Shown here in pieces: positions 52,729 through 62,145 of a DNA stretch of 64,000 nt. The translations under genes were made by a program, and so were the position numbers. Every line of letters starts with the position of its first letter. Within the stretch, counting starts at the first letter, position 1. The notes under the pieces were generated by a model. That model did not search any database, was not told where the DNA came from, and saw nothing but the letters and a program-made list of their open reading frames with translations. The DNA comes from Candidatus Woesearchaeota archaeon (GTDB taxonomy: Archaea > Nanobdellota > Nanobdellia > Woesearchaeales > JACJVW01): contig JACJVW010000001.1 in NCBI GenBank assembly GCA_020637435.1, positions 372,001-436,000 on the forward strand. The letters run 5' to 3'.

Positions 52729-55026
52729 GTGCTTCGTACTAATGCGGACAATGTATTTGACATTCTGAGTAAAGAGAAGACCAAATCAGTTAAGGATCTT
52801 GCTCAAGCGCTCAACACTACCGAGAAATCCATTCTTAAGATTTCCAGATATCTGGAAGAGGAAAAGATCGTACAGGTAAGGTATGACCTTACCGGCCCCA
52901 CACTAAGATTTGTCTACGCACTCTACCACAATTTCTCTTCCGTCAACAAAGAAGAGATGATCATCATCCTTCGTGAATTCAAGAAGAACAATAACTTCGA
53001 AGAAGCGAAGAAATTGATGAATGACCTCTATGAGTTCTGCAAAGAGAAGAAAGATTCCTCCCTTAACGCAATGTATAAGGAGATCTATGCCGTATACCAC
53101 GATAATTTCTCAACCATCATAGAAGAGAACAGAGACGAGTCTGATAGAGCTACGATAGGTTACATCAGACAAATTGAGAACTACAAAGTCTGGTACGAGA
53201 ACATCATCATGGACGTAAGAGTCGTAAAGAATGAGCTGGAGCCCGTCCCCTTCTATAACATAGGCCTGCTCTACGTCCAACACATCACCGACCTCATCCT
53301 TGAACGTATCAAAAGTACCATCATCTCCACACTCGACTTTGAGAAAGTTTTTATGTCCACGACTGACCATCACGAGCTCATCAAAGAGGAATTCAAAAAC
53401 AAGATTTTTGATGAACTTTCAGATATCTTCCCCGACCTCAACGAGGGCGACCTCAAGATGTTCGTCAACTACATACTGGTCACCAGCCTTGGTCTGGGTG
53501 ACGTCGAATTTCTGCTCAAAGACGCTAATCTGGAAGAGATCGTCATCAACAACGCATACGAACCGATCTGGGTCTACCACAGGAAATACGGATGGCTCAA
53601 GACTAATATCATCCTTGGTAACGAGAAGAAGATCAGACACTTCGCGACCATAGGAGGCCGTGTTGTCGACAAGAACATCACCAATCTCGAGCCTTTGCTC
53701 GACGGACACCTTGAAAGCGGAGACCGATTCAACGCAACACTTTCACCGGTATCTACAAAAGGCAACACCATCACTATTCGTAAATTCGCAGAGAAACCTT
53801 GGACAGTAGTCGACCTCATACGTGCCGGCTCCCTAAACAGAGAAGCTGCAGCCATGATGTGGCTCGTCATCCAGTATGAGATGAGTGTCCTTATCGTAGG
53901 AGGAACAGGTTCAGGTAAAACTTCCGCACTCAATGTTTTCAGCGTGTTCATCCCTCCCAATCAGCGTATCATCTCTATCGAAGACACAAGAGAGTTGACC
54001 TTGGCCAACACTTTGCATTGGGTACCTATGAAGACAAGACCTGCAAATCCGGAAGGCAAAGGCGGCGTCAGCATGCTTGACCTCATCGTCAATACTCTTC
54101 GTATGAGGCCGGACCGTATCCTCTTTGGTGAGATCCGTAAGAAAGAGGAAGCCGAGACGCTCTTCGAAGCGATGCATACCGGCCACTCAGTAATAGCGAC
54201 CTTCCACGCCAACAATTCCGAGGAGGCGCAGCAAAGGCTTACATCACGACCCATCGACCTGCCTAAGATGATGCTCTCATCACTCTCATTCATCATGGTC
54301 CTCAACCGTAACAGAAGAACAGGACAGCGTGTTCTCCTGCAGATGGCAGAAGTGACCAGAGAAGGAAATTTTCACGTCACAAAAGAATTCGACTACGCCG
54401 ATAACAAGCTCAAAGATGTTACCGAACCAGTCCACCTCTACAAGAACCTTGACCTCTATGCTGGACTCTCAAGAAAACAGGTCGATGAAGATATCAAAGA
54501 GAAAAGCACTATCCTAAAGAGACTTGTGGACATTAATCTCAATGAGATGCACGAGCTTGGACTCCTTATCAGTACCTATTACACGAACAGGGAACTCTTC
54601 TACAAAGAGCTGGAGAAGAAAGAGAAAGACTACGAAGCCAAGCAGAAAAAAGAAAGTGATGTGCCTAATAAACCGATAATCCAGGAAACCAAAATCACAA
54701 ATACAGCAAAACTGTCCTCGCCAAAGATTGTAGAGACACCTAAGAAAGAACAGCCAAAAGCAGTAGAGCCAGTGGCAAAGAAAGTTGAAGATCCAAAACA
54801 GGAGATAGCAAAAGAGGCACCAAAGAAGTTGGAGGCCCCTACTAAAAAACCTGAGGTCAAGAATATACCTAAAGAAACACGGATAAAACCAAAAAGTACA
54901 CCCAAAATTGAAGAAAGACCAGAACCCGTCACGGCGCCAGAAGGACCTAAACTGACTGAAAACAACAGCAACGACGCCAATGACTTAAGAAAGAAACTGG
55001 ATGCGCTCTATAAAGACCTCAAATAG
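52729..55026 (+). CDS. Type II/IV secretion ATPase of the Tad/archaeal-pilus family
   Basis: A 765-residue ATPase that powers pilus assembly. An N-terminal winged-helix-like segment (residues about 1-65, TEKSILKISRYLEEE) precedes the ATPase core: Walker A GGTGSGKT at 391-398, then the Asp/Glu box IISIEDTREL, the HTGHS box and Arg/His region typical of TadA/FlaI/GspE. The C-terminal 125 residues are Lys/Pro/Glu-rich and probably disordered, an unusual tail. It is followed by two TadC-like genes. Confidence 0.9.
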   Translation: MLRTNADNVFDILSKEKTKSVKDLAQALNTTEKSILKISRYLEEEKIVQVRYDLTGPTLRFVYALYHNFSSVNKEEMIIILREFKKNNNFEEAKKLMNDLYEFCKEKKDSSLNAMYKEIYAVYHDNFSTIIEENRDESDRATIGYIRQIENYKVWYENIIMDVRVVKNELEPVPFYNIGLLYVQHITDLILERIKSTIISTLDFEKVFMSTTDHHELIKEEFKNKIFDELSDIFPDLNEGDLKMFVNYILVTSLGLGDVEFLLKDANLEEIVINNAYEPIWVYHRKYGWLKTNIILGNEKKIRHFATIGGRVVDKNITNLEPLLDGHLESGDRFNATLSPVSTKGNTITIRKFAEKPWTVVDLIRAGSLNREAAAMMWLVIQYEMSVLIVGGTGSGKTSALNVFSVFIPPNQRIISIEDTRELTLANTLHWVPMKTRPANPEGKGGVSMLDLIVNTLRMRPDRILFGEIRKKEEAETLFEAMHTGHSVIATFHANNSEEAQQRLTSRPIDLPKMMLSSLSFIMVLNRNRRTGQRVLLQMAEVTREGNFHVTKEFDYADNKLKDVTEPVHLYKNLDLYAGLSRKQVDEDIKEKSTILKRLVDINLNEMHELGLLISTYYTNRELFYKELEKKEKDYEAKQKKESDVPNKPIIQETKITNTAKLSSPKIVETPKKEQPKAVEPVAKKVEDPKQEIAKEAPKKLEAPTKKPEVKNIPKETRIKPKSTPKIEERPEPVTAPEGPKLTENNSNDANDLRKKLDALYKDLK

Positions 55027-55084
55027 GTGAAGTATTATTGCAGATCTTATCAGACTGGTACGACCTAATGTACAAAAAGACCTT

Positions 55085-55852
55085 TTGATAGCTCGCATGC
55101 CCTATTCCTATGAACGATTCGCACGCAGTGCATATATGCTAAGCGGACTTTTCTCATTTCTCTTCGCCATAGTTTTTTTGTTCATGATTCTAGGTGAAGT
55201 GCTGCCTCCGCTCTGGGGAATTATAGGGATTGCACTGACATCCTGCATCATATTCGTTATCGTTGCCCACATACCTGCATTCCAGGCCAATGCGATAGGC
55301 GTGAAGGTAGAAGCTGATATGCTGATGATAGCCAGGAGGTTCCTCATCAACCTGCAATCAGGTATGTCCCTCTTCTCAGCTTACGCAGATGTCGCAAAGA
55401 CAGATACCTACACTGCCAGATTCTTCGATGAAGTGATCTCAAAGATATATCTCGGTATGCCTATGGAAGAAGCGATCGAAGAATCCATCAGGCTAAGCCC
55501 ATCAGTCAGTTTCAAAAAAGTGCAGACGCAGATCAAAAGTGCGCTCCTCACGGGCTCTGATGTCGAGAAGGTATTCTCAGTAACATTAGAAGAGATGACC
55601 AAAGAAAGGATAAACCAGATCAATAAATACGGCAAACAGCTTGGACCTATCGCCATGATCTATATGATTTTCGGAACAGTCGCTCCAGCAATAGGTTCAG
55701 TAGGTATAGTCATCATGGCATCCATCGTCTTGCCGTCCGTCAATGACACTTTCTTCACTGTGCTTTTCAGCGGACTTATTGGAGGCATCATACTAGTGCA
55801 GATTATGTTCATCACATTATTCGCGTCGATCCGACCAAAAACATCAATATGA
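55085..55852 (+). CDS. TadC-like pilus assembly membrane protein (first)
   Basis: A polytopic platform protein of the GspF/TadC family with four to five helices and the cytoplasmic RRFLINLQSGMSLFSAYADV and GSDVEKVFS segments between. From TTG 55085 it is 255 residues. The frame, however, stays open upstream to a stop at 55030, encoding a protein-like S-I-I-A-D-L-I-R-L-V-R-P stretch, with a GGTGA element at 55026 and only ATT codons (55034, 55037) as possible starts. The true start may therefore be non-canonical. Confidence 0.8.
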   Translation: MIARMPYSYERFARSAYMLSGLFSFLFAIVFLFMILGEVLPPLWGIIGIALTSCIIFVIVAHIPAFQANAIGVKVEADMLMIARRFLINLQSGMSLFSAYADVAKTDTYTARFFDEVISKIYLGMPMEEAIEESIRLSPSVSFKKVQTQIKSALLTGSDVEKVFSVTLEEMTKERINQINKYGKQLGPIAMIYMIFGTVAPAIGSVGIVIMASIVLPSVNDTFFTVLFSGLIGGIILVQIMFITLFASIRPKTSI

Positions 55853-56886
55853 AGACTGTCTGGAAGAAGGAAAAAGTAAGCTTCAACGAGAAGCTCGGAG
55901 ATTTTCTTATTCCTCCAAAGGTTCGTCCCCATCTGCGTGAAGAACTGCTTGCCATAGGCCTGCACCGGATTCCCCATAAACTGATCAGCTATATATTCTA
56001 TGTATTGGCTGTGCTTTCCGTCATACTCATCTCCGCCCTGTTCATGACCATACTTACTGGAAAAAGCATGCTATTCTATATCATCATAAGCCCTATTCTT
56101 TATGCAGTATTCCTCTCCCTTCTCATGCTCCTGACATATGGTATGTACAAAGTACTCTACAACAACAGATATTATCACATCCTTGAAGAGATCGATCTCG
56201 CCCTACCTGAATTTCTTACAGAACTTAACTTGCATCTTCGTTCAGGGATGACTCTTAAAAAAGCCCTCGAGACATCCACAAACCCTGAGTTCGGAATACT
56301 CAATGACATACTAAAAGATATCATCGTTGAGATAAAGATGGGCAGTGAGATTTCGCAGGCATTCAAGAAAGCATCCAACAGATATCGCTCCAGGCACCTG
56401 GTAGAAGCCCTCAACCTCATCAGTGCATCTAGTGAAGACGGAGGAAAGACGATCTCGCTCATCGACAGATTGATTGACAATATCAACACCTACCACTACC
56501 TGCGTACAGAGACTGCGACAAGCGTTGGTCAATACACATTCTTTATCGCGCTCATCGCACTTGCTATAAGCCCCATGCTCTTCACAGCATCCTATCACGT
56601 GCTGGTACTTATCAAAGAGATGGTCAATAAACTCGTAAGTGGAGGCATGGCAGAGATCACCAATATTCAGCAGCTTGCCATTGACATTGACCAGTACCGG
56701 ATTTTCGTGATGATAGCTACAGGTGTCACAGCCTTCTTTGCAGCATACATAATGGCAGTGATCAAAGAAGGTTCGGCAAAAAGAGCCCTTAAATCAATTG
56801 TGGTTTACATCATAGTATCGATGGGTTCATTCTGGATATTCTTCCATGCGCTTGGCTTCTTTTTCAGTAATTTCCTCATCGTCTAA
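55849..56886 (+). CDS. TadC-like pilus assembly membrane protein (second)
   Basis: A 345-residue GspF/TadC-family protein with an N-terminal cytoplasmic part, two helices, a cytoplasmic domain (LHLRSGMTLKKALETS, GSEISQAFKKAS, ASSEDGGKT) and further helices. It starts on an ATGA overlap with the first TadC gene. TadB/TadC-type pairs form the inner-membrane platform on which the ATPase acts, and their pairing here, with one ATPase, supports a complete Tad-like core. Confidence 0.85.
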   Translation: MKTVWKKEKVSFNEKLGDFLIPPKVRPHLREELLAIGLHRIPHKLISYIFYVLAVLSVILISALFMTILTGKSMLFYIIISPILYAVFLSLLMLLTYGMYKVLYNNRYYHILEEIDLALPEFLTELNLHLRSGMTLKKALETSTNPEFGILNDILKDIIVEIKMGSEISQAFKKASNRYRSRHLVEALNLISASSEDGGKTISLIDRLIDNINTYHYLRTETATSVGQYTFFIALIALAISPMLFTASYHVLVLIKEMVNKLVSGGMAEITNIQQLAIDIDQYRIFVMIATGVTAFFAAYIMAVIKEGSAKRALKSIVVYIIVSMGSFWIFFHALGFFFSNFLIV

Positions 56887-56973
56887 GATGTCATCCGAAA
56901 GAGGAAACAAAACTATTTAAAAAGAAAAATTGTCCATAAGTACATCCAACAGACGTAAAAAAGTGAACACTTT

Positions 56974-57252
56974 ATGGATGAACATCTAGTCAGATCAGAT
57001 CAACTGAGATGCTACAAATGCGGAGCTGACCTCAGTGCCCTCTCCTGGGAATCTGAATTCATAGGACCCCGACATTACAAATCAACTGTATGCACCTGCG
57101 GCAAAGAAATTTCTATGCAGGTTGATTTCTGGAGTTCAGGGCATGATTCTTGGAGCAACTGGGAAGACTCGCTTCCCAAGCAAAACAGGGAAACATCTCA
57201 TATGAGAACCCTTGAGAATCTTGTCGAACTGGCAAAAGAGATCAAGAAGTGA
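56974..57252 (+). CDS. Small zinc-ribbon-like protein
   Basis: A 92-residue protein. CYKCG near residue 13 and CTCG near residue 41 form a CxxC...CxC metal site. The rest is polar with a Trp-rich stretch and a C-terminal helix (RTLENLVELAKEIKK). The 3' end overlaps the convergent UMP kinase gene by 11 nt. The 87 nt before it hold only A-rich sequence (56911-56925). I cannot assign a function. Confidence 0.55.
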   Translation: MDEHLVRSDQLRCYKCGADLSALSWESEFIGPRHYKSTVCTCGKEISMQVDFWSSGHDSWSNWEDSLPKQNRETSHMRTLENLVELAKEIKK

Positions 57253-57916
57253 TGCGGGTACCTACGAATTCCTGCCCCATAAGAAGATGTTCAAGGTTTT
57301 CAAGATCGCTTCCTATAACGACTACGTCAAGTCCTTTCGAAGAAGCCTCTTTCGAGGCTATAGGATCAAAAGGCATGCTCAGTCCGGGAGTCCACAAATC
57401 CCCGACGAGTCTCTTGAATGATTCCCAGTTCAACTCGGTAAGCGGTTCCGCATCCGGATGCTGCCTTGGATCCTTATCGTAGACATGAGTGATATTCGAC
57501 ATATTAACCGCCATAGATGCACCGAATCGCACCGCGAACTGGACAGCCCGAAGGTCAGATGAAGATCCCGGACGAAAACCGCTGCCGACGATGACTTGCT
57601 TATCTGTCTTAAATTCTTCATGGGGGTCTGTGACGACATGCTCAAAAGCAATATCTCCAAGCACACATCTGACAAGTTCAGCATTCAATTGGGTAGACCT
57701 GATACCTATCCAATCAAGTTCAGAATCATCCACAGTGGAGATAGATCGCGCAGCGTCCTGGTAGCGTCTGCAGACCTTACCGCCGCCGCAGATGATCACA
57801 AAACGATATTGTGTCATACGATATATCATCTGCCGAAAAGATGCAAGAAAATCTGTATCGATGCCATCAGGAACGATGAGAGATCCGCCAAGAGAGATGA
57901 CTACGGTCTCCTTCAT
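57242..57916 (-). CDS. pyrH: UMP kinase, archaeal type
   Basis: Phosphorylates UMP to UDP. The start at 57916 makes an ATGA overlap with secD. The 224-residue protein has VISLGGSLIVP (nucleotide-binding glycines), CGGGKVCRRYQD, MSNITHVYDKDP and FDPIASKEASSKG, matching archaeal UMPK of the amino acid kinase family. Confidence 0.9.
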   Translation of the reverse strand: MKETVVISLGGSLIVPDGIDTDFLASFRQMIYRMTQYRFVIICGGGKVCRRYQDAARSISTVDDSELDWIGIRSTQLNAELVRCVLGDIAFEHVVTDPHEEFKTDKQVIVGSGFRPGSSSDLRAVQFAVRFGASMAVNMSNITHVYDKDPRQHPDAEPLTELNWESFKRLVGDLWTPGLSMPFDPIASKEASSKGLDVVVIGSDLENLEHLLMGQEFVGTRITS

Positions 57917-59658
57917 TTTTCCTTGATAAGAATCTCCATCATAGAACCGAATGCAGGCCTGGTGATAAGGACGCCAAAAGTGATACCCATAAGTGTCGTG
58001 ATAGCAAAGCCCTTGAGAATTCCAGCTCCTGCGAAATAGAGCGGAAGCATTGCCACAGCCGTTGTGAAATAGGCTGCCATGATGATGAAGAAGGCATTCT
58101 TCAGTTTGGTCTGCCAATTGACATATTTGTTCTTTTTGCGAAGACTTTCATCAGCGATGACTATCTGATGGTCTATACCGGTACCGACAGCGATAATGAT
58201 GCCCGCAACAGCTGCCAAGTCTATGTTCCAGCCGATAAGTGCCGCCATTCCTAGAAGAAGCGTTACCTCACTGACCATAGTGATGACCATAGGAACAAAA
58301 ACCTCTATTCTCCGGTAACGGATGTAGACGACCGATGCGACAGCAAGAATAGCCAATACTCCTATCATAAGAGCGCTCTTGATAAATTCACTTCCCAGTT
58401 GCGGGGAAAGATTATCGGTTTTGACGATCTCTAGTTTGGTAGGAAGGCTGCCGGTAACGAGTACAGTCTGCAGCTGCTTCATATTCGCTAGAGCATTCAC
58501 ACGGGCCTCAGCTTCTGAGAGTCCTGCTCCGCTTCCCGATATCTGGATATCGGTCACTGCTCTGCCTCGCAGATCAGAGCCGATGTTGAGTGTATCGACC
58601 ATGATATCATCAAGATAGAGGTCAAGCGATTGGTTAAGGTACTGGCCGTCCCCTCCGCTGACAGTGCTTGAGACCACGGCAAGATTCTTGGTAAGATTCG
58701 CCTGACGTTCAGCAGCTTCTGGTTTAAGTGCAATACTGAATCTGAAAGTACACGCATATTGTCCGTCACCAAGCGCCCCGCAGCCCCTATAAGGATCGAT
58801 ACCCGAGCAATCACTTGAACGGCAGACATAAGTGATATCTCCATCGCCACCGGTGAAGACGACATCTTTCCCTATCTTAGCTTCAAATTTACCTTGAGTG
58901 GAAAGAAGATTCTTGACTTCATCCTCATTGGCGCCAGCGATTTCCACAGTGATGTATTGATTGTCTGAGAATAGCTCCCCTGACTCACGAACGACAATAT
59001 CAGAAAGTCCATAGACATTTAGTCTCTCCTGAAGATTTAGGAGCAGAACTTCCATCTTGTCTTCTGAAAGTTTCTCTTCAGGCTGGAGAAGTACACGGGT
59101 ACCCCCCTGAAGATCAAGACCTTTACGGATATTCGTACTTGGTGCATCATAAACACTAAGTCCAAGATCCTCGATACCCAGAGAAACATTCTCGTAGAGG
59201 GGAACAGTAATTGTCCTGTTCACGCTCTGATTGAACGTGACATTCTTCCCATTTATCTCTAAAGTCTTAGGAACGACATCAGTGATGATCTGCTCCTCCG
59301 TTTCATTAGTCTCAACGAGCATAAAATGTTCCTTGACTACAAGAGTATAACTGCTCTGAGAAGTAATGATATTCAGAAACTGTCCTGCATAAAGGTCGCT
59401 TGTCGCTTCGTAGTAATCAGACATTGAAGTGATAGGTTTGTTGTCGATCGCAATGATAACTTCACGTGAACGAGGAGGAGAGTTTGGCTTTGGTCCATCT
59501 ATGCCTGCTATATCTGCTGAACTGTTATAGTCAACGCTTCTGATAGCCACGCCTGACGCACCTGGATTTGGATTTATGGCTACGACTGCGAAAACAAGGC
59601 ACAAGAGCAGGATGATGATCCTTGCGCTCGTTAAAAGTCTCTTGAAAGTCTCGTTCAT
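57913..59658 (-). CDS. secD: Protein-export membrane protein SecD
   Basis: SecD and SecF help pull secreted proteins through SecYEG. ATG 59658 starts the protein at MNETFKRLLTSARI and overlaps the secF stop as ATGA. It has one N-terminal helix, a large exterior P1 domain (LDLQGGTRVLLQ, RESGELFSDNQYITVEI), then a five-helix RND-like domain with VAGIIIAVGTGIDHQIVIAD, the conserved Asp region. It is 581 residues, including a PDZ-like exterior insert near residues 30-120 (DGPKPNSPP, IAIDNKPI). Confidence 0.9.
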   Translation of the reverse strand: MNETFKRLLTSARIIILLLCLVFAVVAINPNPGASGVAIRSVDYNSSADIAGIDGPKPNSPPRSREVIIAIDNKPITSMSDYYEATSDLYAGQFLNIITSQSSYTLVVKEHFMLVETNETEEQIITDVVPKTLEINGKNVTFNQSVNRTITVPLYENVSLGIEDLGLSVYDAPSTNIRKGLDLQGGTRVLLQPEEKLSEDKMEVLLLNLQERLNVYGLSDIVVRESGELFSDNQYITVEIAGANEDEVKNLLSTQGKFEAKIGKDVVFTGGDGDITYVCRSSDCSGIDPYRGCGALGDGQYACTFRFSIALKPEAAERQANLTKNLAVVSSTVSGGDGQYLNQSLDLYLDDIMVDTLNIGSDLRGRAVTDIQISGSGAGLSEAEARVNALANMKQLQTVLVTGSLPTKLEIVKTDNLSPQLGSEFIKSALMIGVLAILAVASVVYIRYRRIEVFVPMVITMVSEVTLLLGMAALIGWNIDLAAVAGIIIAVGTGIDHQIVIADESLRKKNKYVNWQTKLKNAFFIIMAAYFTTAVAMLPLYFAGAGILKGFAITTLMGITFGVLITRPAFGSMMEILIKEK

Positions 59659-60566
59659 TTTCGTTCTAGGTATAATCGTAAAATACCAGTATTCTGGATC
59701 CACGTATTGATTAGGTCTACTGCAAGACCTATAAGCAGGATGATCATGATCTGCCTGATGACCTCAGATGGACTGAAGACAAGTGCGATAACTAACGCGA
59801 CCATCGTAGTGATATTCATTGTGACACCTGTTTTCATGGCATCATAGACACGCTCCATGACACTGCCGTCCTTCTTCTTAAGGACACGCACACTAAGTAA
59901 GATGTCAGTATCGACCGAATAACCTATCATCATAAGGAAAGCCGCAATGCCCGCGGTACCGATCTGGATGTCCAGAAGATTGACTATAGCTATTGTCACG
60001 ACGATGTCCGAGAATGCTGCCAGGATAACCGCCAAACTAGGAGCTAGTGTCCTGAAATAGATGAACACCACCAGGCCCATGAGTAGAAAAGCGATAAGTA
60101 CCGCCTTTATGGTTGCTGAGAAGAAACTCTTTCCAAGGCTCGAACCGATGAACTCGATATTATGATTGTCAACAGTAAGCTCAACACCCATTTCCCCGCC
60201 GACGATTTCCTTGAACTTCTCTATTGCTGCATCGTCCGTCACTTCAAGATCGGCTTCGACAATAACTCCGGCAGCCACCCCTGTATTGCTGATAGCACGT
60301 ACCACAAAGTCATTATCGGGAAATGCCGCTTCAAGTGCGCTCTGTATAGTTCTAGTATCGGTCTCGCTCGTGTCATACACGCTCATCGTGACACCACCCT
60401 TAAGCGAGACACCTTTGTTGATGAAATCACCAGTCGTTGCCGTCTGATAACCTATCTGTACCAAAGCAAGCACTAAAATCAGGAATGGAATGATAAGGAG
60501 TTTCTTGTACTCTTCTTCGTAGATCTTCTTTATCCCAAGAAGAACCCCCGATGTTTTTCTACTCAT
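59655..60566 (-). CDS. secF: Protein-export membrane protein SecF
   Basis: A 303-residue SecF with a first helix, the exterior segment beginning FINKGVSLKGGVTMSVYD, and five further helices with IGTAGIAAFLMMIGYSVDTDIL, the RND-type Asp site. A CTTATAAAG box lies about 31 nt upstream (60593-60600), giving a very short leader. The operon order is secF, secD, pyrH. Confidence 0.9.
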   Translation of the reverse strand: MSRKTSGVLLGIKKIYEEEYKKLLIIPFLILVLALVQIGYQTATTGDFINKGVSLKGGVTMSVYDTSETDTRTIQSALEAAFPDNDFVVRAISNTGVAAGVIVEADLEVTDDAAIEKFKEIVGGEMGVELTVDNHNIEFIGSSLGKSFFSATIKAVLIAFLLMGLVVFIYFRTLAPSLAVILAAFSDIVVTIAIVNLLDIQIGTAGIAAFLMMIGYSVDTDILLSVRVLKKKDGSVMERVYDAMKTGVTMNITTMVALVIALVFSPSEVIRQIMIILLIGLAVDLINTWIQNTGILRLYLERK

Positions 60567-60592
60567 AACTGTCTCAAGGAGAACCGATACTG

Positions 60593-60600
60593 CTTATAAA
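60593..60600 (-). promoter_or_regulatory. TATA box for the secF-secD-pyrH operon
   Basis: TTATAAAG-type sequence on the minus strand, centred about 31 nt before the secF ATG. Confidence 0.5.
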
Positions 60601-60695
60601 GATTATGCTTCTCTCCGTAGCAAGGGACATGTCCAAAAAAAGAACTTCACAATAATCTTTAAAGAGACTAAAAAAAGGGATAAAGATAAGTAAAT

Positions 60696-62054
60696 TTAGA
60701 ATTGGTGGTCCTTTGGTACAAGGATTACCCCGTCATAGACAGGAAGCCCAAGGATGTTCCTACCCTGGCCATCAACTTCGTAATGTCTTGGATCATCGCC
60801 TATACCTGTTTGCTTAGGGATATGCACTCCACGTTCCACAATAACATTGTGCAGACGACAGTCTTTGTTGACCTGGACGCCATCATCGAATATTGAAGAA
60901 CCTATCACCGACCCTTTCTCGATACGAACATGATAGCCACCGACAACCTGATCCAGATGTGCCCCAGTCGCGATTGAACCGCCCGCAAGCGTCACTTTCC
61001 TGTCCACTTGGCAATGCTGCAACGCTGCACCAGGACTGCTCACCGTCTTTGATCTCATGAGCCAGTTTCTATTGTAATGGTCCAAAGGCGGGTTGATCTC
61101 ACCGGCAATCAGCATATTCGCGTCAAAGTATTGTCGTACTCGCCCGACGTCCATCCAGAAACCTGCTTCGATGAGCTGAGCACCCTCGACTCGATGGTCA
61201 CTGAAATCCCAGGCATAGACATCCATACCATCTCTGATTGCTTGAGGGATGATATCAAATCCAAAATCCCGTAGACTGTACAAAGCAGGATTGTCAATGA
61301 CCTGTTCCTTTGAACCCATAGTCTTCGAAGCATCTCGCTCAAGCGCCGTTTTCAAAGCGGCAGTCTTGAATGCATAGTTGCCCATCGATGCGAGGCACTT
61401 CCCCTCAAGATTAGGGTCATTATGAGGATTGGGAATAGGCGTGGGTCGCTCTGGTTTTTCTTCAAAACCAATAATCCGGTTGTCTTCATTGACTACCAGT
61501 ACACCATATGCACCGGCTGCCTCTTCTATAGATACTAATTTTGCGCAGACAGTAAGGTCAGCTTGCTTGTGGACATGAGCCCGCTTAAGCTCACGTACAT
61601 CCATAAAATAGACATGGTCACCTGCAAGTACATAGACATTTTCAGGCGCCCACTCATCTATAAACTCAATATTCTGCTCGACAGCGTTGGCGGTTCCGAC
61701 ATAACCTATCTTCTCTAGGCCAGGTTTCTCCTCGCTTTGAAGGATCTCGAATGTTCTTACTCCTTTAATTTCTGGAATCAGCCTAGACCAAGTTTCATTG
61801 AGGTAATTTCTGATTGACCTGGCTTTGTACTGAGTCATAACACCGATCTTATCGATACCAGAATTGAATACATTATTTAGAGCATAATCGATTATGCGAA
61901 ACTTTCCTGCAAAGGGTACAACTGGTTTGCCCCTCCAGTCCGTAAGTTCATAGAGGCGGGAACCCCGCCCTCCTGCAAGGATTAATCCTACATCTTTACT
62001 CGTGTCTTTGTAGTCGCAATGACATGCATTCACAGTCGTTTCTAATGATACCAT
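60696..62054 (-). CDS. glgC: Glucose-1-phosphate adenylyltransferase-like nucleotidyltransferase
   Basis: Forms an activated sugar, probably ADP-glucose, from glucose-1-phosphate. The 452-residue product has LILAGGRGSRLYELT (pyrophosphorylase loop), the KPVVPFAGKFRIIDYALNN segment typical of bacterial GlgC, LAGDHVYFMD, GFWMDVG and a C-terminal left-handed beta-helix. I use ATG 62054 because the TATA box at 62082 would leave only 16 nt to the longer start at 62069. No glycogen synthase or branching gene is visible nearby. A bacterial-type enzyme in an archaeon suggests transfer. Confidence 0.85.
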   Translation of the reverse strand: MVSLETTVNACHCDYKDTSKDVGLILAGGRGSRLYELTDWRGKPVVPFAGKFRIIDYALNNVFNSGIDKIGVMTQYKARSIRNYLNETWSRLIPEIKGVRTFEILQSEEKPGLEKIGYVGTANAVEQNIEFIDEWAPENVYVLAGDHVYFMDVRELKRAHVHKQADLTVCAKLVSIEEAAGAYGVLVVNEDNRIIGFEEKPERPTPIPNPHNDPNLEGKCLASMGNYAFKTAALKTALERDASKTMGSKEQVIDNPALYSLRDFGFDIIPQAIRDGMDVYAWDFSDHRVEGAQLIEAGFWMDVGRVRQYFDANMLIAGEINPPLDHYNRNWLMRSKTVSSPGAALQHCQVDRKVTLAGGSIATGAHLDQVVGGYHVRIEKGSVIGSSIFDDGVQVNKDCRLHNVIVERGVHIPKQTGIGDDPRHYEVDGQGRNILGLPVYDGVILVPKDHQF

Positions 62055-62081
62055 TATTATCAATCCCATGCAGTTTAAGGG

Positions 62082-62089
62082 TCATTTAT
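62082..62089 (-). promoter_or_regulatory. TATA box for glgC
   Basis: TTTATATA on the plus strand, TATATAAA on the minus, predicts transcription near 62059, 5 nt before ATG 62054. Confidence 0.5.
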
Positions 62090-62145
62090 ATACTTTGTCG
62101 GAGAAATGCAGAATTTTAGAAGTAATCTTGACGCAACACCAGTTT

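Noticed and set aside
57917..58117. Longer upstream frame of the UMP kinase
   Set aside because: It lies inside secD and has no kinase similarity; ATG 57916 gives the ATGA overlap seen at other junctions.
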